Shown piece after piece: positions 33,936 to 41,343 of a DNA stretch of 52,206 nt (the stretch's first letter is position 1; each line of letters starts with the position of its first letter). The translations under genes and the position numbers were made by a program. The notes beneath the pieces were generated by a model. It was not told the DNA's origin. It did not search any database and saw only the letters and a list, made by a program, of their open reading frames with translations. Source of the DNA: an uncultured Verrucomicrobia subdivision 3 bacterium (GTDB lineage: Bacteria; Verrucomicrobiota; Verrucomicrobiia; Limisphaerales; UBA11358); assembly GCA_903911825.1 (NCBI GenBank), contig CAIWFB010000176.1, forward strand, positions 1 to 52,206. The letters run 5' to 3'.

Positions 33936-34934
33936 TCAGTGTTCGTGAGCGCCGCTGTTGCCCGCGCTCAATTCCGCCGACAGCATCGCTTGCGCGCCGG
34001 TTACGATGAGCTGATTCGTGGTCGAAAGTTCACTGGTAAAAAATCCGCCTTCCATCGCGCGGTCGAGGGAGATTTCGCGGCGCGAAAAATTCGTTTCGCT
34101 CACCTGCACATAAATCCACGCCTTGCCGTCATGGCGCAGCACTGCGCTGGCTGGAATCACGATGCCCTTGATTGGCTCCACGCCAGTTTTGATGAAGGCT
34201 GTGACTGCTTCGCCGGGAATCAGCTGGCCGGTCTGTCGCCAAAACAAAACTCCAAGCTGCTGCGTCTGCGGATCCACGGCGGGCAAGGCGTCAAAAAAAT
34301 AGGCGGTGATCGGCGATTCAGATTTTGCCAACGGCTCCAGGCGGGCCGCGCCAAGGTTTAGCCCGCGTTCGCCGACAGGCAAATCAATGCGGATCAGGTT
34401 GCCGGGCTTGGTCGCGTCGTCCACGGCTGGATTCATTTTGCGCGGCGAGCCCGGCGGAACCACGATTTCGCCGAACATTTCGGGAAATTTTTTACCCCAA
34501 GTCGCCCCGATTTTTTGCCAGACCACCATCACCGCCGAAAAGTTCTGGCGGTAAGCGGACTCGGCTTCGAGAAAAGCTTTTTCCGATAAGTTGCCGTCTT
34601 TTTTCAACTGCTTAGCCCGCTCCAATTCCTGATGCGAGGTGTCAAACGTCATGAGCACCCGTCCATAATCCATGAGCAATTCGGCAAGGGGCGCGGGATC
34701 TACGACTTGACCCAAGGCTTTAATTTCCGGCGACCATTCGGTGGCGACGATATTGGTGATTTCTAAGCCAAGATTCTTTTGTATCTCGGCCGCGAGCGTG
34801 ACGATGCTTTCGCCGTTCGTTCCGGCTGCGATCTTCACCGCGCTCACTTTGGGAGCCGCCTCTTCACAGCGAACGGCGGTCGCGCCAAATAAAATCGCGA
34901 TGGGCAAAATAAAATTTAGATTCATAGCTGGCAT
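33936..34934 (-). CDS. RND periplasmic adaptor (membrane fusion protein)
   Basis: About 332 residues with a signal peptide ending near V-R-C-E-E (about 23-25). A short helical hairpin (D-T-S-H-Q-E-L-E-R-A-K, then S-E-K-A-F-L-E-A-E-S) and a beta-barrel/membrane-proximal part with G-E-A-V-T-A-F-I and V-I-P-A-S-A-V-L-R-H-D-G-K-A-W-I-Y-V follow. These are typical of HlyD/CusB-type adaptors, which bridge pump and outer-membrane channel. It is smaller than CusB (about 400), and I see no N-terminal metal-binding Met cluster. The ATG overlaps the preceding stop (TGATG), indicating coupling; an alternative ATG is at 34925. Confidence 0.85.
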   Translation of the reverse strand: MPAMNLNFILPIAILFGATAVRCEEAAPKVSAVKIAAGTNGESIVTLAAEIQKNLGLEITNIVATEWSPEIKALGQVVDPAPLAELLMDYGRVLMTFDTSHQELERAKQLKKDGNLSEKAFLEAESAYRQNFSAVMVVWQKIGATWGKKFPEMFGEIVVPPGSPRKMNPAVDDATKPGNLIRIDLPVGERGLNLGAARLEPLAKSESPITAYFFDALPAVDPQTQQLGVLFWRQTGQLIPGEAVTAFIKTGVEPIKGIVIPASAVLRHDGKAWIYVQVSETNFSRREISLDRAMEGGFFTSELSTTNQLIVTGAQAMLSAELSAGNSGAHEH

Positions 34935-36319
34935 CAAGGCTGAGAGTGAGTCGGTAAAAATTTGAGCAAATCGAATTCGTCGGCGGGCCGTTGCAACGCA
35001 TCTTCCAACGCGCCGAGGGCAGACTGGAACTGCGTTACTCCGTCGAGTTGACCCAGACGAACGGCATTCAATTCCATTTCCGCATTCAGCGCATCCAGTG
35101 GATCCGCGGAACCGGCTTTGACTTGCGCGGCCACCGATTTTTGCTGCCGCTGGGCCATATCGAGCAAAGCATCGCTGGTTTTCAACTGCGCTTGCGCTGC
35201 GGCCAGGCCAGCGACTGCTCGGTCAGTTACGCCAATGACTTGCGCTTGCAGTTGGAGGAATTTCGCCGCCGCCAATTCGCGGCGCGCTTGGGATTCCGCA
35301 ATCGGCCCCTGATTCTGGTTGAGAATCGGCAATTCAAACGTCAGGCCGAGCGACCATTTATTATCTCCCTGATCAAATTGATAGCCGGGATTCAGATGCA
35401 CATCGGGAAATTGTTTGGCGATTTCCAGCTGCAAATTTGCTTCTGCCGCCGCGTATTCCGCCAACGCGGCGCGGATGTCCGAGCGGCCAAGCAGCGCGGC
35501 GTGGCGGGCGCTGGCCGAATTTAAGTCCGTTGTATTCGGCGGCGTAAATTCGGTTTTAAATTGAATTCCGTCCAGCGCCGCGAGCGGCAGCCCGAGCGCT
35601 TCCGCCAAGCGCGAACGAGCTTCGCTCAACTTGGTTTGCGCGGTGGCCAGTTCCAGTTGCGTGCGGTTCAGCGCCATTTGCGGCGGCGCCATTTCCGAAC
35701 GCGCCAATACCCCGGCATTGAAACGTTGCCAAAGGCGACGGGAAATTTCGTTCTGTGCCGTGAATTGTTTTTGCAACAGTTCAGCGCGTTTTTGCGCGGT
35801 CGAAAATTCCAACAATGCCCCGCGCACGCCGCTGCGAATCTGCCACGCCGCACTGATGAAATTAAACCGCGCCGCTTCGGCATTTTGCTGCGCTTCGGCC
35901 TGACGCTTGGCCCGCTTGCCCATCGTTTCCAGCGGTAAATCAAAATTCACCGCGGGCGCCCATGGTGTGGGGACGAGCGTGGTGGAATTGTATTCGGGCG
36001 TGAGCGTGAGCGTCGGATTCGGTTGACCACCAGCGGTTTTTTCTCCCGCCGCGACCAAGTTCCATTGCGCGCGGGCCACGGCCAGATCAGGGTGAAAATA
36101 AAAGGCGGCGAGCGTGAGCGACCGTAGATTCCATTGCGCGGGCGGCCAAACGGCGAATTCATTACTCGCATTGCGAGCGACGAATGCTTTCAGTCCGGCG
36201 TCGTCCAGTCGCCGCGCCTCCAACTGCGCGGCGGATTTCTCCGGTGCAAGCGGCTTTGGTTCAAAGTGCGCGCAGCCAGTGAAACCAACCACCAATAAAA
36301 TAAGGGACCAAGATTTCAC
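34934..36319 (-). CDS. TolC/CusC-type outer-membrane efflux lipoprotein
   Basis: The 461-residue protein has a lipoprotein signal with lipobox V-G-F-T-G-C (Cys about 16). It then shows the duplicated long-helix pattern of outer-membrane efflux proteins (A-x-A-Q-W-N-L-V-A-A-G-E near 85-95; S-L-G-L-T-F-E-L-P-I-L-N-Q-N-Q-G near 325-340). It forms the trimeric exit duct for the adaptor and pump encoded next. The start overlaps the histidine-kinase stop by four bases (ATGA), and its own stop overlaps the adaptor start. Confidence 0.88.
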   Translation of the reverse strand: MKSWSLILLVVGFTGCAHFEPKPLAPEKSAAQLEARRLDDAGLKAFVARNASNEFAVWPPAQWNLRSLTLAAFYFHPDLAVARAQWNLVAAGEKTAGGQPNPTLTLTPEYNSTTLVPTPWAPAVNFDLPLETMGKRAKRQAEAQQNAEAARFNFISAAWQIRSGVRGALLEFSTAQKRAELLQKQFTAQNEISRRLWQRFNAGVLARSEMAPPQMALNRTQLELATAQTKLSEARSRLAEALGLPLAALDGIQFKTEFTPPNTTDLNSASARHAALLGRSDIRAALAEYAAAEANLQLEIAKQFPDVHLNPGYQFDQGDNKWSLGLTFELPILNQNQGPIAESQARRELAAAKFLQLQAQVIGVTDRAVAGLAAAQAQLKTSDALLDMAQRQQKSVAAQVKAGSADPLDALNAEMELNAVRLGQLDGVTQFQSALGALEDALQRPADEFDLLKFLPTHSQP

Positions 36320-37395
36320 GAGTTTTTTTCCTGCATTACCAACGGCAGACGAACCACGACTGTCGTCTGATTTTCTGCCGATTCAAAAAGGATATCGCCA
36401 TGATGTGCCCGCACAATCCATTGGGCAATACTCAAGCCCAGCCCGCAGCCGTCCACCGTCGAATCGTGCGCCGGATCGCCACGGAAAAAGCGCTCGAAAA
36501 CGCGCGGCAACACTTCCGGCGGAATGGTTTTGCCGGTGTTCGTGATTTTCAATTCTGCGTCCACCCCATCACGTCGTAGCGAAAATTCTACGGTGCCCCC
36601 GGGCTGGTTATATTTCACCGCATTGTCTGCGAGGTTCAACAGCAGTTGCCGCAGCCGATGCTTTTCGCCGTGGATTGAAATATTTTCACAGGCGGTGAGA
36701 CTTACCGAAACCTGCGACGGCTTGGCGAGAATCTGGGCGTCTTCAAAAACGTCGCGCACGATTTCGCCCAAGGCTACCAGCGCGAATTTTAATTCAATCT
36801 GCCCCGCGTCCGCTTTCGTCAGGAGGGTGAGGCCGTCCACAATTTTGGTCAGCCGCTGGATTTCATCAAGCTGGCTCAACAATTTTTCCCGCTGCGCGAG
36901 TGGCAGGGTAGTTTGATTCAAATCGGTTTCTAATTCGCCGTGCAAGACGGTGAGCGGCGTTTTTAATTCGTGCGACGCGTGCAGGGTGAATTCCCGGATG
37001 CGCTGAAACGAACCAGCTAGCCGTGCTGTCATTGCGTTAAAAACTTCGGTGAGGCGATCAAGTTCGTCGCCGTTGCCGGAGCGCGGCAATTTTTCGGCAA
37101 GATTCCCTTCGTGAATTTTTTCCACAGCGGTGGTGAGCGCTGCCACCGGAGCAAACGTGCGGCACGTCAGCCACCAGCCGCCGAGCAGTCCGACGACCAC
37201 TGCCGAACCGCCATAAATCAGGAGAATTTGCAGGATGTCTTCCCCCGCATCTTCGTCAAGGGTGGCGGCTTGATGTTGGGCAATTTTAGCGCGCGCTTCC
37301 ACGACCAATTCGGAATACATGACAAGGCCAATCGCCAGCAGCGACCCGGAAAAAATCACCGCATACCAAACGGTCAATCGCGTGCGAATGGTCAT
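36316..37395 (-). CDS. Sensor histidine kinase of the metal efflux operon
   Basis: 359 residues: helix 1 (about 10-30), a very short periplasmic segment of about 25 residues (about 30-55), helix 2 (about 56-78), HAMP (about 79-130), H-box with phospho-acceptor His142 in H-A-S-H-E-L-K-T-P, N-box L-A-D-N-A-V-K-Y-N, and G boxes D-G-C-G-L-G-L-S. The domain order is that of CusS/OmpR-class kinases. CusS itself has a much larger sensor loop, so the signal may be sensed in the membrane or through a partner. It overlaps the regulator gene by four bases at the front and the TolC-like gene by four at the end. Confidence 0.9.
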   Translation of the reverse strand: MTIRTRLTVWYAVIFSGSLLAIGLVMYSELVVEARAKIAQHQAATLDEDAGEDILQILLIYGGSAVVVGLLGGWWLTCRTFAPVAALTTAVEKIHEGNLAEKLPRSGNGDELDRLTEVFNAMTARLAGSFQRIREFTLHASHELKTPLTVLHGELETDLNQTTLPLAQREKLLSQLDEIQRLTKIVDGLTLLTKADAGQIELKFALVALGEIVRDVFEDAQILAKPSQVSVSLTACENISIHGEKHRLRQLLLNLADNAVKYNQPGGTVEFSLRRDGVDAELKITNTGKTIPPEVLPRVFERFFRGDPAHDSTVDGCGLGLSIAQWIVRAHHGDILFESAENQTTVVVRLPLVMQEKNS

Positions 37396-38066
37396 GGCGT
37401 CTCCTTCATCACGTAGCCGATGCCGCGCACCGTGTGTAGCAATTTTGGTTCGCAGTTGTCGTCCACTTTTTCACGCAGGCGCTTGATGTAAACGTCCACG
37501 AGGTTCGTGCCGGGATCGAAGTCATAGTCCCAAACTTTTTCAATGATGCTCATGCGGCCGCAAATGCGGCCGGGCGAACGCATCAGAAATTCCAGCAGCC
37601 GATATTCCCGCGCCGTCAGCTCAAATGATTTCGCACCACGTTGCGCGCGATGTGAAACGGTATCGAGTGTAAGATCCGCCATGCGAAGCAGGGTGGATTT
37701 GGTTTCGCCGCCGCGCCGTCCGAGCGCCTGCACGCGTGCTACGAGTTCGGCGATGACAAAGGGTTTTGGCAAATAATCATCCGCACCTGCGTTGAGACCT
37801 TCGACGCGTTCGTTCACTTCGCCGCGCGCCGAAAGTAATAGGACGGGCGTGGAAATATTGCGTTCGCGCAACTGCCGCAGCACGCTTAAGCCATCGCGCC
37901 CCGGCAGCATGATGTCGAGGACGAGCGCGTCAAACGACGTGGTCGTCGCGGCCACGAGCGCGTCATCGCCGCGACCATAAACGTCCACGGCTAGACCTTC
38001 GGCCTGCAGCGCCTTGCGAATGAAGGACGCCGTTTTCTTTTCGTCTTCCACGACCAGAACGCGCAC
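37392..38066 (-). CDS. OmpR/CusR-family response regulator
   Basis: The 224-residue protein has a receiver domain with acidic pocket E-D-E (7-9), phospho-acceptor D51 in L-V-L-D-I-M-L-P-G, and Lys in L-P-K-P-F. The winged-helix DNA-binding domain shows L-T-A-R-E-Y-R-L-L-E-F-L and V-D-V-Y-I-K-R-L-R-E-K-V-D. In CusR-type regulators this domain binds a palindrome of the kind found at 39859-39874, upstream of the operon's first gene, so it probably autoregulates the operon. It starts after the propeller gene with a 15-bp gap and is coupled to the kinase. Confidence 0.92.
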   Translation of the reverse strand: MRVLVVEDEKKTASFIRKALQAEGLAVDVYGRGDDALVAATTTSFDALVLDIMLPGRDGLSVLRQLRERNISTPVLLLSARGEVNERVEGLNAGADDYLPKPFVIAELVARVQALGRRGGETKSTLLRMADLTLDTVSHRAQRGAKSFELTAREYRLLEFLMRSPGRICGRMSIIEKVWDYDFDPGTNLVDVYIKRLREKVDDNCEPKLLHTVRGIGYVMKETP

Positions 38067-38081
38067 GGAGTTAGCAGAGAA

Positions 38082-39089
38082 TTATTTATTCGTGCCGTAA
38101 ACTAAAATCTTAAAACTACCCGCGACCATCTTGCCGCGGCGTTGACCGGCAGCAGGTGCGTCGAACTTTGCGGAAGCTAGATAAATTTTATGCGTCGCCG
38201 GATCTATCGTCATGGTTCGTGCACCTTTTTCGGTTTTCAAAGTTTGAACGACCATGAGTTTAGCCCCGTCTTCATGGGCGATCGTCACCGTGCCGTCGCC
38301 ACAGGAAGCGAAGGCGAGTTGCGTGGCAGGATCGAAGGAGTTTGCATCCACGCCGTCGCCGATGGGCACGTTGGCCAGCACTTTGCCGCTTTCGCTGTCC
38401 ACCATGACCATCATTTTATTGCCGCAGCCGAGAAAGAGGCGGTGATTTTTCTCATCAAAAGCCAGACCGCTCGCTTCTTCACCCGGCGCGATGGGCCAGC
38501 GATTTTTCACCGTGTGCGTTTTGGTATCAATCGCCACAAGCTCGCTTTTGTCTTCGAGGTTGTTGAAAACCAAACCTGCTTTCACATCCGCCGCTGCGAA
38601 CTCCGGTTTGCCGCCGAGCGGAATCGTGGCGACAACTTTGCCGGTCTTGGCGTCAATGACCGTGGCGGATTCGCCCTTCCCATTGAAGGTGTAAAATTCC
38701 TGTTGGCCCGGCTCAAAAATCATGCCGTCGGGATTCGCGCCTGTATCGGTTTTGGAAATGATTTGCAGCGTTTTCAAATCTACCAGCGCGCCTTTATTTT
38801 CGCGGCCGCAAGTGGCGAGACCGCGATTGAGTTCCGGTGCCACCGCGATGCCGTGAACCCCGGGCGTGTTCGTGATTTCGCCGCAGACAGTGTCCTTCGC
38901 GAGATCCAGCACCACGACTTTGGTGCCGTGCGAAACGTAGAGCCGCTGTGCCGCCGAATCAACCGTGAGATAATCCCAACCGCCGTCGCCGCCGATGATG
39001 ATTTCTTTGAGCAGGTGATATGGTTCGGCGGCGTGAGCAAGCGTGGCGGCCACGAGCGAAATTAAAAGGGGGCAGAGGATTTTTTTCAT
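38082..39089 (-). CDS. YncE-like YVTN beta-propeller protein, secreted
   Basis: The 335-residue protein has a signal peptide (about 1-20, ending T-L-A-H-A-A) and repeated propeller blades. Examples are Q-R-L-Y-V-S-H-G, G-K-V-V-A-T-I-P-L-G-G-K-P-E, H-R-L-F-L-G-C-G-N-K and L-A-F-A-S-C-G-D-G-T. The family binds partners or ligands in the periplasm; enzymatic activity is not expected. Placement between the PepSY lipoprotein and the two-component genes suggests a role in metal sensing or handling, which is inference. It is preceded by a hairpin at 39126-39169. Confidence 0.85.
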   Translation of the reverse strand: MKKILCPLLISLVAATLAHAAEPYHLLKEIIIGGDGGWDYLTVDSAAQRLYVSHGTKVVVLDLAKDTVCGEITNTPGVHGIAVAPELNRGLATCGRENKGALVDLKTLQIISKTDTGANPDGMIFEPGQQEFYTFNGKGESATVIDAKTGKVVATIPLGGKPEFAAADVKAGLVFNNLEDKSELVAIDTKTHTVKNRWPIAPGEEASGLAFDEKNHRLFLGCGNKMMVMVDSESGKVLANVPIGDGVDANSFDPATQLAFASCGDGTVTIAHEDGAKLMVVQTLKTEKGARTMTIDPATHKIYLASAKFDAPAAGQRRGKMVAGSFKILVYGTNK

Positions 39090-39125
39090 AAAGTGAATTG
39101 TTTGAGCGGTGAACAGTGGTTAGAC

Positions 39126-39169
39126 CGCCCTGAAGGTCGGAAGGTTTCAAGTCTCCCAACCTTCAGGCG
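39126..39169. repeat. Hairpin-forming repeat between PepSY and propeller genes
   Basis: CGCCCTGAAGGT (39126-39137) pairs with ACCTTCAGGCG (39159-39169), with one bulged C. There is no T-run. Within the operon it could stabilise the upstream mRNA or act as a partial terminator that lowers expression of downstream genes. Confidence 0.55.
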
Positions 39170-39182
39170 TGCCTTGGCGAAA

Positions 39183-39779
39183 TTAGTCTTTGTCTTCTTT
39201 ATCGCCCTTTTTCTTTTTTGCAGCAGCGGCATCTTCGGCCGCTTCTTTGGCTTGATCAGCGGGCGTTTCTGTGGCCACGTCGAGCACGGCACCGGTCATA
39301 GCGTCCACGGCGACTTCTTTGATGTCTTTGGAATCGGGTAGCGTAATGTCAAACGACCAAATCCACTTGCCCTTTTCTTTTTCAAGTTCGCCATCCTTGA
39401 TCGTGCCGCCCGGAACTTTGGCGAGCGCGGTGGCCATCGCTGTTTCTTTGCTGATTTTGGCGGCGGGCGCTTTGTCTTCATCGCCTTCCTTTTCATTGCT
39501 CATCCAAACGACTTCGCCGGAATTGGGATCTACGGCCACTTCAATCGCTTCGCCGCCGGTCGCGGGCTTGATATCAAACGACCAGTAAAGTTTGCCTTTC
39601 CATTTGCTCATCTCCGCGTCTTCGACCGTGCCGCCGGGAACTTTGGCCAATGCGGCAGCCTGCGCGGTCACTTTGTTGACCTTGGCTTGAGCTTGCCATT
39701 CGGTCTGTTGCTTTTCCGTGGCGCAACCGACCAACAAAGTGGCGGTCAACACGGCTCCGAGGATGATTTTATATTTCAT
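39183..39779 (-). CDS. PepSY-domain lipoprotein
   Basis: The 198-residue lipoprotein (lipobox L-L-V-G-C, Cys about 19) has two PepSY repeats. Each has an A-L-A-K-V-P-G-G-T helix followed by W-S-F-D-I and V-A-V-D (first about 40-90, second about 112-165). The C-terminus is a charged Ala/Lys/Asp tail. PepSY domains bind or inhibit partner proteins, and small ones are common next to metal-responsive two-component systems. It is first in the metal-efflux operon, 80 bp downstream of the CusR-like box, so it should be the most strongly induced product. A role as metal buffer or signal partner of the short-loop kinase is inference. Confidence 0.85.
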   Translation of the reverse strand: MKYKIILGAVLTATLLVGCATEKQQTEWQAQAKVNKVTAQAAALAKVPGGTVEDAEMSKWKGKLYWSFDIKPATGGEAIEVAVDPNSGEVVWMSNEKEGDEDKAPAAKISKETAMATALAKVPGGTIKDGELEKEKGKWIWSFDITLPDSKDIKEVAVDAMTGAVLDVATETPADQAKEAAEDAAAAKKKKGDKEDKD

Positions 39780-39820
39780 GTTTTTCCTTTGGTTGAATGA
39801 CTGGTCAATCCAGCCGCCAC

Positions 39821-39848
39821 ATTAAACCGTTCGCGCATGAACATTCAA
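39821..39848 (-). promoter_or_regulatory. Candidate promoter of the metal-efflux operon
   Basis: On the minus strand: TTGAAT (39848-39843), a 16-bp spacer and TTTAAT (39826-39821), about 41 bp before the PepSY start codon. The CusR-like box lies just upstream of the -35 element, the right place for an activator. Confidence 0.5.
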
Positions 39849-39858
39849 CCAACGGTGT

Positions 39859-39874
39859 ATGACAGTTTTGTCAT
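39859..39874. promoter_or_regulatory. CusR/CopR-type operator (copper box)
   Basis: ATGACA-GTTT-TGTCAT is a perfect 6-bp inverted repeat with a 4-bp spacer. It matches the core ATGACA-N4-TGTCAT pattern of the box recognised by CusR/CopR/PcoR regulators. It lies 80 bp upstream of the operon's first gene and directly upstream of the candidate -35 box. Confidence 0.75.
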
Positions 39875-39999
39875 CTACAGCTAGACTCTTTCAGCTAAAA
39901 AACCAAGTCTTGGCGATTGGCTTCAGGACCAGATAATGCATTGAAAATTTTTCTCTCCTCGGACTGCCGATGTCTGACCAGACCCACTAGACTGCGCGT

Positions 40000-40110
40000 A
40001 TGATTATGAATTCAACTCAACAAAAAATCGCCTCGGTAATCCGTTCGGTCAGTTTGGCTGAACAGCGTTTGACTATTCCGGCCAGCTTCTCTAATTTCAC
40101 CCCTCGTTAA
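40000..40110 (+). CDS. Possible small ORF (36 residues) upstream of recA
   Basis: ATG at 40000 (a second at 40006) opens a 36-codon frame ending in TAA at 40108, 24 bp before recA. The product would be M-I-M-N-S-T-Q-Q-K-I-A-S, then a mixed basic tail. I recognise no family and see no Shine-Dalgarno sequence. The putative recA promoter lies inside it. It may be chance or a short regulatory ORF. The rest of the 355-bp gap (39780-40134) holds the efflux promoter and operator and otherwise nothing I can name. Confidence 0.2.
   Translation: MIMNSTQQKIASVIRSVSLAEQRLTIPASFSNFTPR
40069..40097 (+). promoter_or_regulatory. Candidate recA promoter
   Basis: TTGACT (40069-40074), a 17-bp spacer and TAATTT (40092-40097). 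AAGGAA (40118-40123) about 11 nt before the ATG is a plausible ribosome-binding site. The predicted transcript starts near 40104. I see no recognised LexA box overlapping it. Confidence 0.5.
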
Positions 40111-40134
40111 ACCAACTAAGGAATATTTCATTTT

Positions 40135-41208
40135 ATGGCTGCCAAATCCGAAAAGTCTGCCGACAAATCCATCGAAAAATCCGCTGCTGACACCAAAGCC
40201 GCCGCTGCCCGCGAACGTGAGCTGGAGTCTGCGATTTCCTCCATCACCAAAGCCTATGGCGACGGTGCCATCATGCGCCTTGGCGATGCCCGCGCACAGG
40301 TGAAAATTGATGTCATTCCCACTGGCGGTTTGGCGATTGACCTCGCGCTCGGCGTCGGCGGTTTGCCGCGCGGACGCGTGGTAGAAATTTACGGCCCGGA
40401 ATCCTCTGGCAAAACGACATTGATGCTCCACGTCATCGCCAACGCCCAAAAGGCCGGTGGTTTGGCAGCATTTATTGACGCGGAACACGCGCTTGATCCC
40501 GGCTACGCGAAAAAACTGGGCGTGAACTTGGATGATTTGCTCGTCTCGCAGCCGTCCTCCGGCGAAGAGGCGTTGACCATCTGCGAAACGCTCGCGCGGT
40601 CGAATGCGCTGGATGTCATCGTCGTGGATTCCGTTGCCGCGCTCGTGCCGAAAGCCGAACTCGATGGCGACATGGGCATGGCCACGATGGGTATGCAGGC
40701 GCGTTTGATGAGCCAAGCATTGCGCAAGCTTACCGCGATTCTTGCTAAGTCCAAGACGACCTGCATTTTCACGAACCAGTTGCGCGAAAAAGTCGGCGTT
40801 ATGTTCGGCAGCCCCGAAACCACACCCGGCGGCAAGGCGTTGAAATTTTACGCCAGCGTCCGCATAGACATCCGCCGTCGCGACCAATTGAAAGATGCCG
40901 CTGGCAACGTTTACGGCAATCACACGCGCGTCAAAATCGTGAAGAACAAAGTCGCGCCGCCGTTTGCGGAAGCCGAGTTCGACATTATTTACAACCACGG
41001 CATTGATAAGGAAGGCAGCATTCTCGACGTGGGCATTGACTGCGGCGCGGTGGATAAAAAAGGCGCATGGCTGCAATTCGACGGCGCACTTATCGGCCAA
41101 GGTCGCGATGCCGCGAAGAAGGCGCTCGTGGAAAAACCCGAACTCGCCAAGAAAATTATCGAAGCCATCATGGTTAAGCGCGCGGCGGCTCCGGTGGAAA
41201 CGAAATAA
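40135..41208 (+). CDS. recA: Recombinase A
   Basis: The 357-residue protein polymerises on single-stranded DNA for homologous recombination and SOS signalling. Walker A is G-P-E-S-S-G-K-T (87-94), Walker B is [10 protein letters not shown] (about 161-170), and [10 protein letters not shown] and P-G-G-K-A-L-K-F-Y match the family. About 28 residues of Lys/Ala/Ser-rich sequence precede the usual N-terminal helix. The C-terminus lacks the acidic tail of E. coli RecA. It has a clear terminator and is not co-transcribed with recX. Confidence 0.97.
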   Translation: MAAKSEKSADKSIEKSAADTKAAAARERELESAISSITKAYGDGAIMRLGDARAQVKIDVIPTGGLAIDLALGVGGLPRGRVVEIYGPESSGKTTLMLHVIANAQKAGGLAAFIDAEHALDPGYAKKLGVNLDDLLVSQPSSGEEALTICETLARSNALDVIVVDSVAALVPKAELDGDMGMATMGMQARLMSQALRKLTAILAKSKTTCIFTNQLREKVGVMFGSPETTPGGKALKFYASVRIDIRRRDQLKDAAGNVYGNHTRVKIVKNKVAPPFAEAEFDIIYNHGIDKEGSILDVGIDCGAVDKKGAWLQFDGALIGQGRDAAKKALVEKPELAKKIIEAIMVKRAAAPVETK

Positions 41209-41228
41209 CCTTAACCTTTATTCTTCAG

Positions 41229-41258
41229 GGCGCGGCTTGATTCAAGCCGCGCCTTTTT
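41229..41258 (+). terminator. Rho-independent terminator of recA
   Basis: An 11-bp GC-rich stem (GGCGCGGCTTG 41229-41239; CAAGCCGCGCC 41243-41253) with a three-base loop and TTTTT directly after. Confidence 0.92.
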
Positions 41259-41318
41259 GCGTCTGATACCGCGCTTGCTTTCAGCGCCGCGCCAATCCAT
41301 GCTATTTTTGAACAACAA

Positions 41319-41340
41319 CCCCGCGTGACGGGGCTTTTTT
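41319..41340 (+). promoter_or_regulatory. Terminator-like hairpin directly before the start codon (possible attenuator)
   Basis: CCCCG (41319-41323) pairs with CGGGG (41329-41333) around a five-base loop, then C and six T. The T-run ends three bases before the ATG at 41344, where the ribosome-binding site would normally be. It has the form of an intrinsic terminator but belongs to the leader of the next gene; recA already has its own terminator. Confidence 0.6.
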
Positions 41341-41343
41341 ATC

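Noticed and set aside
38190-39065. Long plus-strand open frame of 291 codons opposite the propeller gene
   Set aside because: It is a shadow of the real minus-strand gene, whose translation has a signal peptide and propeller repeats; the shadow has no family character.
39972-39983. GTCTG-AC-CAGAC as a LexA-type SOS box of recA
   Set aside because: It does not match any LexA motif I know and lies about 90 bp upstream of the best promoter; kept only as a remark.
40012-41100. 362-codon minus-strand frame opposite recA
   Set aside because: Antisense shadow of recA; high GC at third positions makes long antisense frames common in this window.
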